DNA of 64,000 nucleotides from Pegea sp. RAD2-039. Taxonomy: Eukaryota > Chordata > Thaliacea > Salpida > Salpidae. A model generated the notes under the pieces. The model was given only the letters and a program-made list of their open reading frames with translations, made no database searches and was not told the origin of the DNA. The DNA lies in assembly GCA_034620365.1 (NCBI GenBank), contig JAQGEQ010000244.1, positions 310,001-374,000 of the forward strand. Reading direction: 5' to 3'. A program made the position numbers and the translations under genes. Every line of letters begins with the position of its first letter. Positions within the stretch are counted from its first letter, which is position 1. This document shows, in pieces, positions 1 to 11,977 of the stretch.

Positions 1-2030
1 GATAAAAGATTTCATTTTGCTGAAGTTATCAATTATTTGGATATTTATTATCAGGTATATTTTGAAGGTTTATTTTATATGTTTTCTATTGATATGAAGT
101 ATTCTAAAATTATACTTTAAACTATATGAAACTAAAAAAAATATTTCTAATTTGTTTTAATTTTTATTAAAATTAGTTTAATTAACCTTTGAATTTAAAA
201 CAATTAAGAAAATGGTTTTGCTTTAATATTAAATTTATAATCATAAGATTTCTCTACTATAAATTCATTTTTAAATTATTTATTTATTTTAGTTAAATGT
301 TGCGTCTTACTGTCGGTTATCAAATTTTAACTTAAATCAGTGACTTCGAATTTCCAAAATACGTTTTTAAAAAAATTCAAAAATAATTTCGGTCAAAATT
401 AGAAAATATCAAATAAAGTATTCAAAATTAGCAAAAGTAATTTGTTTGTAATTATTTTTGTCAACATACAAAACTATTCTTTTTATTATGAATAAGTCAA
501 ATTTTTGAGGAAGATAATAATTTTTGAAAAATAACTTTTCTCCGGACAAACACTAGATTAAAAGGAGTTTTTATTTTGAAGAAAGTTCTTCTGTATAAGA
601 TTGGACTTTCTATTAAGTTGCTTATTTTTGGTATCGACCATTTGTCGATAAATTAATGCGAAGATTTATACGGAGAAACACAAACAAATATTCAAAGTTA
701 CAACATCTTGATTGTTTCAATTAATAAAATTAAACTCCGTGAATTGCAATTTGGCATCAAATATTTGTCGATTTTATACTTTTGAAACTTTAAAGAAATT
801 GTTATTTGTTATTGTATTCAACGGGATAATAATTTGAATAATTAAAAGTTACGAGAATAACTACCTGAAAATATTTTTTTTATTTGTTTTTTATAGAAGA
901 TCAATAGAGTTAGTTGGTAGCAAAGTAGTCAATAAACAAAGTTACTGTAAATAGTGAATTAAACAAAACTTAATTTCTACTTTAAAATTACTTTTTATAT
1001 TTTTATATCCATTCAAACTATCCTGCAATCCATGAAAAACAAATTTAAAATTATTAGTTAAATGAATTACAAGATCGAAGAATCACTAAAACTTACTATC
1101 AATCAACGACTTGTCAAAGATAACTGAGTCTCACCACTACTCTTCTGCATTTTATTATGTAAACTATTAGAAAAAATACCAGGCGGGTAATAGCGTTACA
1201 AAAAAAGTAGTACTGAACTTACTGTATAAAAATCACTTAAGAACTTATTAAACATTTATACTCACTATATTTAATAAAAACAATAAAAATATTTTAATGT
1301 AGAAATTTTTTACAACAAGATTGCGAATAAGTTGAAGTTTTTGTAGAAAAATTTCAAACTTTAAATCTTGACTTATACTGATTAAAGAAACAAATCATTT
1401 GAGATTTTTTCTTTCCGTTTTTTTTTTGCTTTTCTTTTACTGTAAAGATTAAAATAACTATAAATTCGTCTTTTGGATAACATTTATTGTTTACTTTTTA
1501 ACCTAAGTAGTTTTCAAAAAATTTTAAATTTTATTTCATAAATCTTAATTAAACAGAATTGATTGTTTTGTGTAAGCAAAGTGTTTTGATAAAAATAATA
1601 AAAATTTAATTAAAGATTTTCGAGTTTTATTTTTCTATAATAGAAAAAGTTGACGCTAGACGTCGCTGAAGATAAATAATTTTGAAATCCTTGCATTGCT
1701 TCAGGCTATGTTTTTATAAGTGGTATTTGATAACTTGAATTTTAAGACTTATTTTTAAACTTTGTTGAAATTACGAATAAATATGTTTAAATTGAAAACA
1801 AAACTAACTTAACAAGTATTTTTTCGTATCAAACAAAATTAATATGTTAATGGGAATTTACTTTTTTTATTTTAAATTTAAAGTAAATTAAAACTTTTTA
1901 ACATACATTTTTATGTGAAAAAAAACTATCAAACTATCTACTATTTTACTTTGGCAGATGCTGCCGATTAAAAACGTTTTTAATTTTCATTATTTTTGAG
2001 TTTATTTAAAAGTATAAAGTAACAATTTAA
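1..2030. repeat. repeat mosaic, left edge
   Basis: Contents: a segment at ~210-650 repeated at ~9430-9880 and partly at ~39465-39680; an R1 module at 542-652 (TCCGGACAAACACTAGAT, then hairpin ATCGACCATTTGTCGAT); a block at ~620-1850 repeated directly at ~45795-47005; and an R2 core at ~1640-1725. I see no gene. Confidence 0.75.
542..652 (+). repeat. R1 paired-motif module (type example)
   Basis: Motif 1, often the palindrome TTTGTCCGGACAAA then NACTAGAT, is followed 90-100 bp later by a U-rich tract (about AATTTTTGA) abutting a hairpin, consensus ATCGACAANTTGTCGAT. The interior is not conserved. Recognisable copies, plus: 542, 2560, 8237, 9757, 16386, 17806, 22646, 26113, 26686, 29052, 31081, 42073, 42858, 54119, 57267. 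Minus: 34057, 36376, 41243, 47243, 48708, ~50877, 51764, 58070. Half copy: 45806. Confidence 0.8.
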
Positions 2031-4350
2031 CAATGTATCTCAAGAAAAAAGGGAAAATAATCTTGTAAGATCTATATTTAGCTGCAGTTTGTAGAGCTTT
2101 TTTTTATTGTACATAAAATAATTTGAAAAAACATAATAACTTTTTTTTTGACTCAACAATAACTGTTCTATAATTTAATCTATATTTAAGCCAACGAGAT
2201 GATTTTTATTTTATATTCACTTTTACAAGATCTTTTTTGTATACTGTAATTTTGAGAAAATTAAAACTTGAGATTAAACTTTTTTATAATTTAAACTAAA
2301 CTCTTATTAAAAATTTAAAAAGAATTTCTATCAAACACTTAGAAAAAAATTAATTAAAAATTACTTACGGTCATATTTACACAAACATAATTTTATATTT
2401 ATAATAAAAATAAATCTTTTGAAACTGATTTTAGGAATATTGATTAATAGCAAATAAAGAAAACATAATTTACATTTTTATTTAATAGAATACATGTTTT
2501 TGTTGTTTGAAATAGATCAAACTTATACGGAAAATTGATCTTTGGAAAGTCAGTTTTGTCCGGACAAATACTAGATCAAAAGAAATTAATAAACCTAATA
2601 ATAAAAATAAAGAAACATTAGCAATCTTTCTTGCAATTGTTATTTCTTTTAATTTTTTTGAAGCCGACAAACGTGTCGATGTCCTTAAAACAAATTAGTT
2701 GAAGTTGGCTAGTAACCTTGTCTTTGAAAACTTCATGAAATTCAGAATAGTTGTATAACCGCTGAAAACATGTATTTTATCGATAGGATAGCTTAGGATT
2801 TTTTAATAAGTTCAAACAATATTGCAACAAACAGTAAAAACTTGAATAAAAAAAATGTGTTTTAAGATTATACATAAAAGGAATTAAACAAGTTGAGCAG
2901 CTCTTTCTGGTAACTTTTATTTATAGCTAAATTTGCAAGACCATAAACTTTAGAAGTAAGTGTCTAAAACATAATAATTTTGTTTAATTATTTACTTTGG
3001 CTCAAAAATAAACAAAATAATATGTGTGAATATTATAAAAATATCTTAAGCTAAGTTTCATAGTAATATTTTTGTTAATGACATTAGTCAAAAATCTAAA
3101 TGTTAAGATGATATTTTGAAGCTGTAAGCTATATAATGAGTGAAGTAAAAACTTTTTTCTGCTTAAACATTGCGATAATCAACATATAGCTAATTTCAAA
3201 TTAAAGTCTGTACAAAATTGTGCTTTGGTATTAAGAATTTTACTTTGTTCTTTATTGAACCCAAAACTGTAAGTTTAAGAAAGGCTAATTTAAAAGGTTG
3301 GTTTTTTCTACGTTGGCCTGGATAAGAAAATCGTATCTCGTACGTCATTTTAAAATGTGATAATGTTAATTAAATTATAAGCAGAATTTTGAAATTCAAA
3401 TTTAGGTGAAATTTATTTCATCACTCAACAACACTTCATTTCATAATGACGTAATCGAACAGGTTGACGTTGATAAAAATATCATAACTTCTTACTGTTG
3501 TTGTTATTAGATGACTCGCACAGCAAGAAGGTTGAGGTAAAAATGATGTGCAATTTCTAAGAAAATAAATTTTTGTGTCGTCAGTTTAAGCAAAAAGATC
3601 TAACTGCAACTTTCTCATTCCTAAAATTTCAAAATCATAATATTTTGTGAACTTTTGATAAAAACAAATATAGGATTATAAACAAAATATTTCATTTTAC
3701 TGAAATTATCAATTATTTGGATGATTATTGTCAGATATATTTTAAAAATTGATTTAAAAATTTTTCTAATAACCTTTTTTATAAATAACTTATATCATAC
3801 TATCGTTCTCAATTTAAATTATTTTTGTCTTTAGAATTTATTACAAAGAAACAAAATTATAGTTTTAAAAAAAAAGAATAATTTTTTAAACCTTACTAAC
3901 CAGCTTTAAAAATTAAAAAACTTTTTCTTTGTTTTGTAGATATTGTAGCATAAATATAAATATAAATTAAAAAATTAATAATTTGATAGCTAAGGAAGTT
4001 CAATTGTTTAAAAATACAATTTTGAAATTAAAGTATTCATTTAAATAAAAAATCAGTTCAAACAGTTTTCCACTGAAGCCACTCTCATATGACAGCAGAA
4101 TGATTTTCCTTTTTTTGTGATTATTAAAATAATTATAAATTCGTGGTTTTCGAAAACATTGATTGTTTACTTCTAAACCTAAGTAGTTTAAAAAAAATAT
4201 TAAATTGTACTTCCTTTACTATATTAAACTTAAGAAATATTGATTGTTTTGCGTTAGTAACAATTTTTTTTAATTTAAAAATGCCAAACAAACTTTTTTG
4301 ATTTTTGTATTTATAATTGAACAATTTAACGGTAGATGTCGCTAATGATA
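2030..4350 (+). repeat. 2.3 kb direct duplicate of 53.58-55.92 kb
   Basis: Colinear and highly similar to 53580-55915 throughout, including an R1 module (2560-2680, with the 14-bp palindrome TTTGTCCGGACAAA), the TACGTTGGCCTGGATAAG landmark (3310) and the 3420-3550 segment. Small indels distinguish the copies. The 62-codon frame at 2482-2670 is an R1 shadow. Confidence 0.85.
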
Positions 4351-5085
4351 TATAATTTTGAAACCTTTGTTTTCCTTCAGGCTATGTTTTCGTAAGTGAT
4401 ATTTAATAACTTGAATTTCAAGGCTTATTTTTAAAGTTTGTTGAAATATGTGGACATTATAATAATATCAGGACAAAAGCTAGTAAAAGGAGAATTTCAA
4501 TATTAGTCTAGATCGTTAAAAGTTTAGCTTAATTTAAGATATCGTTAAGTGTATTTTGGAATTTTGACTAAACGAGTTTCAGTTTAACAATGTATTTCAA
4601 ATAAAAATTAAAAATAATCTTGTAAGGATCTTTATTTAACTGCTGCTTAAGCTTTTGTTTTGCTTTGTTGTACGTAAAATATTTTGTGCAAGTATATAGT
4701 TTTTTATCTCTTTCTTAACTTTTTCTAATTATTCTTTTAAACTTTTCATTCAATCTCTAGTTATTGATTTTTAAGGTCAACGTCATTACTCTAATCACCA
4801 AGCTATTGAAGACTAAAAGGTTTTCTTGGACTTTATTTCTGATGTAAATATTTTTCATGAACTTCATTACTACTTTTAGCAAATTTTTCCCACTTTTTTG
4901 TAATATTTTTTTAATTCTTAAACATTGGTGGTTTGCTTCTTGGCGTAAACTTTGATTAATAAAATTGTGATAAAAAGAACAATTTCTGTTTATATTTGTT
5001 TACCTCTTTCGACAGAAGCTTTTGAGCATTTTCCAACGCCGAAAGTCATTATAATAAATTTGTTGAAATTATAATGATCATGAAA
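3420..5085 (+). repeat. block inverted at 13.89-15.50 kb
   Basis: Overlaps the 2.3 kb duplicate. Landmarks found inverted at 13890-15500: the AACAGGTTGACGTTGATAAA region, the TTTTCCACTGAAGCCACTCT segment (4065), a degenerate R2 core (4320-4405), and R6 (4795-5085). Confidence 0.8.
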
Positions 5086-5400
5086 ATTTCAGAGCTATTC
5101 ATTGATTTCAACATAAAGTTTCAAGTTATTTGTTTGTAACAGCTGTTTAGTACATTAAGCTTTAAATTAAATTTTTTAAATCTAATTCCATATTACTATT
5201 TATATTTCAGCCACAGGATGTCACTATAAAAGTTTAAGGTTTAAATTTTATAAACTTATAAACATTGTAACATACTATCTGTCAGACAAATAGTGTTGCT
5301 CAGTGACTTTGAGCTTCGAAAACATTCTTTATTATTATTCATACAGGGTTTATTCATACTCATACAATTAGCTTTTTATAAAAAGTTTTTCTAATAGTTT
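4795..5400 (+). repeat. R6 plus R5 repeat segments
   Basis: R6 starts at CACCAAGCTATTGAAGACTA and includes AACATTGGTGGTTTGCTTCT. Other R6 copies: ~13895-14190 (-), 24365-24660, 28265-28560, 44400-44690. R5 (5210-5400) runs from CACAGGATGTCACTATAAAA to TACAATTAGCTTTTTATAAA. R5 copies also lie at ~19660-19850 (-), 25795-25960, 28690-28890 and 45310-45480. Confidence 0.75.
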
Positions 5401-6840
5401 TAGTTATACAAATTCATTAAACAGTTTAAAAACTAAAATAGTTTATGTGCTTAGAAGAAGGAAAAACTTTCCCTATAATATTCCCTATAAGGTTGATAGT
5501 AGAAGAAATAAAATTTGTATCAATGTTTTAAATAAATCAAATTATTTGGTTAGGTTTTCCTAATTTTTCAGTTAATTCTAATTTGTTAACTGTAAATTTG
5601 AAAATATTAAAATTAAAAAACTAAAACTTACAACATTGTTAAAATGGATGAGTACCAAATATTAGAGAGTTTAAAATAATTTAACATCATATTACTTATG
5701 TTTTTTTCACATTCATCAGAAAACCTTCTTCATTATAAAAAACAAATTAAATTATCATTGATTTATTTCTTAAAAGATTTTTTGATGAAATTTGATTTGA
5801 TTTAAAGTTGGTAAAAATTATTCAGCAGACTTACAAAAGAAATTTAATGTTAAATAAAATCTTATTTATAAACCCAAAAAAGAATAGATTTTCTTTGAGT
5901 ATCCAAAGGATTAGTGAATAAATAATAATAAGTAACTAATTATCAAAAGCTAGAAAGTTTTTGTTTTGTGTTTAGTATGAAGTTACAAAGAAACAAAATA
6001 AATGCTTCTGATGATTGACAAAAGAGTTTGTGACTAAGTTTATGCATATAATTGACTAGGAAAGTTGAACATTTCGCTGTGAGTTTCATTTGAAAATTTT
6101 TCACTAGCAGAAGTTTATCTTTATTTAAAATTCTTTTGTATTTTTGTTGATGGTTAAATTATGAACCTAAAATATAGAAAACTAAAGTAGACATGTTTAA
6201 AGCTGTAGGAAATAGCTGATTTTTTAAATTGTAAAAAGAGTTCTTAAGAGATATTGCTAACCAATACTTTATATATATTGGCCTTTTTTTTCAGTTTTAT
6301 TCACTATATTTTTCTACATTTTCTTCTAGCTTACTATATTGTTTATATTTGAATAATTTATAAAACTAAATAAGCTTTAAAGACTTATGAAACTTTTTTA
6401 CGATATGTATAAGTATCATAAGAATATCTATTTAGTAATTAATATAGTAATTGATTAACAATATACTTATTTCAAAGCTGATATTTTATACATTAATTGA
6501 CTTTTTCAAACAAAAAATTACATATTCAGAAATTTAAGTTTAAGAGATTTAATTTATTACAAACAAATCAACGTTAAAATGAGCAATCAACAATAAATCT
6601 GATTAAAATTTTTTGAATTGACATGGAAGAGTGGAAAATAAGTACTTTAGCTCGATGTTCAATAACAGCATAAATAGAATACCTTCATTACAATAACAAA
6701 TAAGTCATTTAATTTTTCTTGTATTTGTTAAGCAACAGATTTTCTTGCTAATGAAAGCTGATTCGATTCTTGAAGTGTTTATAGAAAATAAAGATAACAC
6801 AGTACCCTGGGACTTTGGTATTAAAACAGATCGATTGAAA
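5400..6840. other. AT-rich DNA with no recognised gene
   Basis: 5400-5560 matches a short repeat (TAAACAGTTTAAAACTAAAA, then AGAAGAAGGAAA) also at ~17400, 25970, 27170, 28900 and 45490. From about 5600 to 6840 I recognise neither a repeat family nor an exon. Confidence 0.5.
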
Positions 6841-7480
6841 CATAAATATTTATTTAAATAAAAAATCAGTTTAAACAGTTTTCCACTGAAGCCACTCTCA
6901 TATGACACAAAATGTTTTTCCTGTTTTTGTGATAATTAAAATAACTATCAATTTGTGATTTTCGAAAACATTGATTGTTTACTTTTAAACCTAAGTTGTT
7001 TAAAAAATATATTAATATTTACTTCATTTACTATATTAAACTTAAAAAAAATTGAATGTTTTGTTGGAGAAAAATTTGTTTTATGTTTTATGTTTACATA
7101 AAATTATAAGAAAGTTAATGAAAAATTTCTGGATTTTGTTTTTATAGTCGAAAAAGTTGACGCTAGACGTCGCTAAAGATAAATAATTTTGAAACCCTTG
7201 CATTGCTTCAGGCTATGTTTTCGTAAGTGATATTTAATAACTTGAAATTCAAGCCTTACTTTTAAACTTTGTAGAACTTATGATAATTATATTTAAATTG
7301 AAAACAAAACTATTTTAACAAGTAGAATTTCGTATCAAAGCAAAAAAGAATTTTAAAAACAAACTATTATTTTAACTTTTAAATTTAAAGTAAATTAAAA
7401 CTTTTAATCCACAATTTTGTGTAATAAAAAATTATTAAACTAAATATTATTCATTTTTATCACATGCTGCTAATTAAAAA
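6840..7480 (+). repeat. repeat block with R2 core
   Basis: Begins with the TTTTCCACTGAAGCCACTCT segment, as at 4065 and 55625, followed by an R2 core at ~7145-7230. The open frame at 6705-6908 (-) is a reading of this repeat, not a gene. Confidence 0.7.
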
Positions 7481-7499
7481 CGTTTTTAATCAATTTTTT

Positions 7500-8100
7500 T
7501 TATTTCAAACATTTTAAGCTTTCTATTTTTGTAGAGACGAAAATGTTAATATATCAACAAATCACTTTTGTCATATAAACAAATATAAAAAAGTCATTAC
7601 CTGAAATATATAAAAACTTTTTATTCTTACTTGAATAACAGATCTTTCCCTCACTTTTGTGTAAAAGTTTTTGTGTTTTTTTAATTCATAAATAATAGTA
7701 ATTTGCTTGTAGGCGTAAATCATTGACTGATAGAATTTTCAAAAAGAGAAGAATTTCCGTTGATGTTTGTTTTCCTATTTACTGAAAGTTTGTATGTAAT
7801 TTTTAACGACCTAATTATAATAAGTTTGTTGAAACTATAGTGATCATAAAATTTCATAGCTTTTTCTCGTTTGTATCTTAATATATTATATTCTTTAAAA
7901 ATAACAATTGATTTACTGTTTTCTTTTTGTAAATCTTTTTTCGATTTGTCTTATACTTATTACTATGAATTTTCATAATTGCTTCTTCTTTAACACTTTA
8001 ATTTCCTAATTTAAAAAGTCATGCCTATGATAAATTTAGAAAAATATTTAATGTTCGTATAAAATTTAAATGTTTTTTTAAAGATATGGGAAGTTTAGAA
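7500..8100. other. repeat-derived AT-rich DNA, no gene seen
   Basis: Short segments resemble R6 (GTAGGCGTAAAT, ~7710-7860) and tracts found near 9.0 and 56.8 kb. I see nothing else. Confidence 0.4.
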
Positions 8101-8990
8101 CTAAAATGTAATATTCACCAAAAAGTAGGAAATAATTTTTCTATAAGATTGATATCTAAGGAGACAAAAAGCGTCGCACAGTTTTAAATAAATCAAACTT
8201 TTAAAGATAAATAAATATTAATAAATTAGTTTTCTTCCTGACAAATACTAGATGGAAAGATATTTTTATATAAAGTTTTTGGCTTTTGGTTTACGAGATT
8301 ACAGTTTTCTTTCAATTTTGGTTAATTTTGATATCGACTATGTGTCGATAGATTATTCTGGTTATTGCAACTAAGAAATAACAGGAAACTTTCAAATTTA
8401 GAAATATTTGATTTTTTCACATAATAAAATTACATGACGTCATGTTCAATTTGGCATCAAATATTTGTTGATATTAAAGTTTTTGAATTTTGAAAAAATT
8501 GTGTTTTGTTGTTGTATTCAAAAAACCTACGGTGATTACAAGCTTATATATTTTTTAGAATATCAATAATTTATTGGGTAGCAAAATTATTAATATTAAA
8601 ATTACTATAAACTAACGATAGTAAACTAAAATTGTTTTCTTCAACTTTACAATAACAATTGTCCCGATAACTTGTCGGTAAGATAACTTGTCGGTGACCT
8701 AATTAGAAACTAGTATTATGGTTATAGTAATTAACCAGTTTAAAATGTAACTTTTTCCTATTTTTGATTAGTGCCATTAAAGAAGGTTTAATTTTAATTA
8801 GTTATTCTTATCATTAGTTATTAGTAATAATTTTATTTGAATAGAGTTATTTGGTTATTTCCATTCTTTGTTGTTTCAACTTCTTTCAATGAAATAAATC
8901 ATAAATTTTTTATATTAGAAAATTTACAGAACAAACGAGGATGAAACTATCTTTACAAAACTATTGCAAAATATAAAAATTCATTATTTC
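8100..8990 (+). repeat. R1-bearing block, inverted at 33.47-34.31 kb
   Basis: Matches 33465-34310 in reverse complement over nearly its full length, and a diverged reverse copy at ~48110-48840. It contains R1 (8237-8350), a TGACGTCA in ACATGACGTCATGT (8433) and the paired phrase AACTTGTCGGTAAGATAACTTGTCGG (~8670). Confidence 0.8.
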
Positions 8991-8999
8991 AAGAAAACT

Positions 9000-9870
9000 A
9001 AACTTTCTCTTTTTCTACTGACAAACATGTTAGTATATAAACAAATCACTTTTTTCACTGAAACAAACATAAATAAATCCGAAACTGAAATACATCAACC
9101 TTCTTTATTAAACGTTAAAATTTTGATATTGTTATAAAGTATTGAAGTATTATCTTATATATGTTTCATTACGAAAACGGAGGCTCGAGTAATTACTTTT
9201 TAAAAAAAATCAGAAGCTAACTAGATTTATTAGTTAGTTCTCAATTCGTTGTTAGGTTTAGTTGGTGAGTAAAATACAATTAAAAAACTTCTCAAACAAT
9301 AAAATTAAAATCTTATATTTTATTTAATCAAATCAAGATTTTGTATGATTTTCAGTTTTAAGTTTTGTCCGTTTTTTAGAGTTTTTTCTGACTTTTGAAT
9401 AGTAGTAGTTGTCAACTGGTCTTGTCAAATGGTTTTGTTTTAATATTTAATTTATAATCATATGATTTCTCTATGATAAATTCATTTTTAAATTATTTAT
9501 TAATTTTCGTTAAATATTGTGTCTTAGTGTCGGTTATAAAATTTTAACTTAAATCAGTGACTTCGAACTTCCAAAATACGTCTTTAAAAATATTCAACAA
9601 TACTTTTGTTCAAAATTAGAAAACTATCAAATAAGGTAATCAAAATAAGCAAAAGCAATTTGTTTTTACTTTTTTTGTCAACATACTAAACTATTCTTAT
9701 GATTATGAATAAGTCAAATTTGTAAGAAAGAGAATAATTTTCGAAAAATAACTTTTCTCCGGACAAGCACTAGATTAAAAGAAGTTTTTATTTTGAAGAA
9801 AGCTCTTCAGTCAAAGATTATGTCGTCTATTGTAATCTGGATATTTTTAATATCGACCATTTGTCGATAA
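9000..9870 (+). repeat. repeat mosaic ending in an R1 module
   Basis: 9430-9880 repeats 210-650. The R1 module at 9757-9870 ends in the ATCGACCATTTGTCGAT hairpin, and the minisatellite starts directly after. 9000-9430 is AT-rich with no recognised content. Confidence 0.7.
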
Positions 9871-9873
9871 ATT

Positions 9874-10289
9874 GCTGCTGGTTGCTAGCAAATTGTTGCC
9901 AGTTGATAGAGGTTGTTACTGGCTGCTATTGGTTGTTGCTGGGTAGTAGGTGTTGTTGCTGGTCAGTAGTGGTTGTTGCTGGTTGATAATGGTTTTTCCC
10001 GGCTACTAGTGGTTGTTGCTAAGTGGTATTAGTTGTTGCTCAGTGGTATCAGTTGTTGCTGGTGGCTAATGGTTGTTGCCGGCTGCTAGTGGTTGTTGCT
10101 GGGTGGTAATAGTTGTTGCTGGCTGCTAATGGTTGTTACTTGGTGGTATTACATGTTGCTGGCTGCTAATGGTATTTGCTGGTGACTAATGGTTGTTCCT
10201 GGTTGGTAGTGGGTGTTGCTGGTTGTTGATGGGTGTTAGTGGTTGTTGCTACTTCGAAGTTGTTGTTGCTGGCTGCTAGTGGTTCTTGA
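9874..10289. repeat. 20-bp minisatellite, about 21 degenerate units
   Basis: Tandem units of about 20 bp with consensus TTGTTGCTGGCTGCTAATGG, each varying at a few positions and the outermost irregular. It is much richer in G/T than its surroundings. It begins just after a family-R1 hairpin (9851-9870) and ends about 30 bp before the POLR2I poly(A) signal. Twenty bases is not a multiple of three, so it is not a coding repeat. Confidence 0.93.
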
Positions 10290-10316
10290 TAGCAAAACTT
10301 TGATGTTGAACAGTTT

Positions 10317-10322
10317 TTTATT
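10317..10322 (-). terminator. polyadenylation signal AATAAA of POLR2I
   Basis: An AATAAA on the minus strand about 105 nt past the POLR2I stop, in an A-rich run. It lies between the gene and the minisatellite, so the 3' UTR is short and probably ends before the repeat. Confidence 0.7.
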
Positions 10323-10424
10323 TAAAAAAAAGAAGTATTCTTTCTGTCAACATATCGTTTGCTGCCACCAAGACACGAAATGAAAGCAAAAAGAAGCAGA
10401 TGACGTCATGGAATAGATTCATCA

Positions 10425-11533
10425 TTAAGTCCAACGATGACCACAAGAGGAGTTTGTACAAACAAAGTACAACTTCATTCCTATCTTCTCTCTAGCTGAT
10501 TCAGACTGAAAGAACACTGCTTCTCTATGGTGACACCTGGTGGCAAAAATGAGTGTTGAAGAAATTAGAGAGCTGATGACTTACTTGGGGCAAGGATTAT
10601 GCTTTGTTCTAGGCAAGGTTGGATCCTGGGCTACATCAGGATTGATTTCAGACAATTCATCAACCTCATGCACAACTTTGTTGACATAAACACAAGGATT
10701 ATCTGCCTTGATTTGAAAACTACAATTGCGACACTAAAAAGAAATAATTTATAAAAAATGCTCATTGTAACTGTTTCAATTTTCAACCACCTTTAAAAAT
10801 GAATAACTCACAGCATACAGCAACTCTTTTTTAATTTTATCTTCTTTTGGATACAGCATGTTATTACTAAAAAACACAAATATTTCAGTGAATAATAATC
10901 AAAAAATGTCCCTGAAAACATAAACTAGCAAACAATTTTGAAACAGTAGATAAGAAAACAATAATTTTGTTTTGTTAATTAGTTTAGTATAAATGATATT
11001 TTTATAACATGTTTACTGAAAAAGGATTTTTATTTGATTTTCAAACGAATGAAACAAAATTGCATATTGGAAAATAAAGAAAAAATAAAAAATAAAATAA
11101 TGTAGAAAAGAATATTTTATATTTTTATTTCCTACTCTTTAGCTATGGTAAATTTAAAAAAAATAAAATTAAAAAATAAACTTGATAAAAAATTAGAATG
11201 AAAAATATATCTTAAATTAAATTTACTGAAACACGAATTAATAATTTTAATTGACTTTTTTATTATTAATTTAATACTAATTATTATCATTAAATAATGA
11301 GAAAAATTATTACCAATTTTGATCTTGAATGGTCTTTTTATGTTATAGCAAACTTTTGAAGATAAATAAGAAAAAATTGAGTTAAGATAAAGCAAAAGGA
11401 TTAATAAAATGGTAAGTACTTTATGTAGATATCTTTTTTAATAAATTAAAGTACTAAAAAACTAATAAAGCAACTTTTACCATTCTGGACAGAAATTTAT
11501 TCCAATAAAACTAGGCCCTTTGCTTGAGCTCAT
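10425..11533 (-). CDS. POLR2I: RNA polymerase II subunit RPB9 (four exons, complete)
   Basis: RPB9 is a small zinc-ribbon subunit of RNA polymerase II, important for start-site choice, elongation fidelity and transcript cleavage. Coding exons on the minus strand are 11481-11533, 10812-10866, 10585-10733 and 10425-10536 (369 nt, 122 residues; human is 125). All introns are GT..AG (614, 78 and 48 nt) and phases join without frame error. The first zinc ribbon uses C15, C18, C37, C40 (motifs [14 protein letters not shown] and ACRNC). The signature HEVDEL followed by AQDPTLPRT lies in exon 3. The second ribbon uses C84, C87, C112, C117 ([26 protein letters not shown]). The start is the only ATG in exon 1, just before [14 protein letters not shown]. 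The protein ends HRWT at TAA, directly followed by two TGA codons; relatives usually have one more residue (HRWTE). Identification is secure; exon edges nearly so. Confidence 0.97.
10867..11480 (-). other. POLR2I intron 1 (614 nt)
   Basis: Extremely A/T-rich intron with donor GTAAAA and an acceptor ending TTTTTTAG. The open frame at 11132-11395 inside it is low-complexity (K/I/N/F/S) with no recognisable motif, and I do not call it a gene. No repeat of the window's main families was noticed inside. Confidence 0.8.
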
Positions 11534-11781
11534 TTTTTCCACTAATGAAATAAAATCAGCAAATAAAAGATGTAGTTAAAAAGCTACAACAAATTGTAAT
11601 TCATTATTGATTTCGATAAGTTTAACATTCAGCATTCAAAATATAAATGAAAGCATTTTTTCTTCTTCATTAGATAACCATATAACTGTTAATTGTTTGA
11701 TTGCAGTTAATATTAAATACAAAAACAAATCTAAATATTTATTTAGAAAAACTAAAAGTTACAATATCAAAGTAAAATAGA

Positions 11782-11891
11782 TTTATTCACAAAGTTGCTC
11801 ATAGCAGCTCACGCCCAACACAACTATAAAAAACTGATGTATAAAGACAAAAATGGTCAAAAAACCCCTCTTTCTTTCACTATCCTTTATT
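11782..11891 (-). terminator. two candidate poly(A) signals of the unidentified gene
   Basis: AATAAA occurs on the minus strand at 11886-11891 (about 90 nt past the stop) and again at 11782-11787. Either could end the transcript of the gene at 11978-12450. The second would fit a longer coding region if the TAA at 11978 is not the real end. Confidence 0.4.
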
Positions 11892-11977
11892 TTATCTTGG
11901 TATAAGTAACTAACATCACTGCATTCTTCTTTTGTCTTTATAAAGATAAAAACCATTAACCAATTTGATCTAAATTT

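Noticed and set aside
542-652. R1 as a Helitron end
   Set aside because: CTAG is present, but the hairpin lies ~95 bp away and not just before it. No 5' TC end or Rep/helicase coding was seen.
542-652. R1 as a hammerhead ribozyme
   Set aside because: The invariant CTGANGA and GAAA core boxes are not both present in the required arrangement.
9874-10289. CRISPR array or coding repeat
   Set aside because: Units abut without unique spacers, the unit is 20 bp and frame-breaking, and the window is eukaryotic.
11132-11395. 87-codon frame inside POLR2I intron 1
   Set aside because: Low-complexity translation of A/T-rich intron, with no start context, motif or repeat partner.
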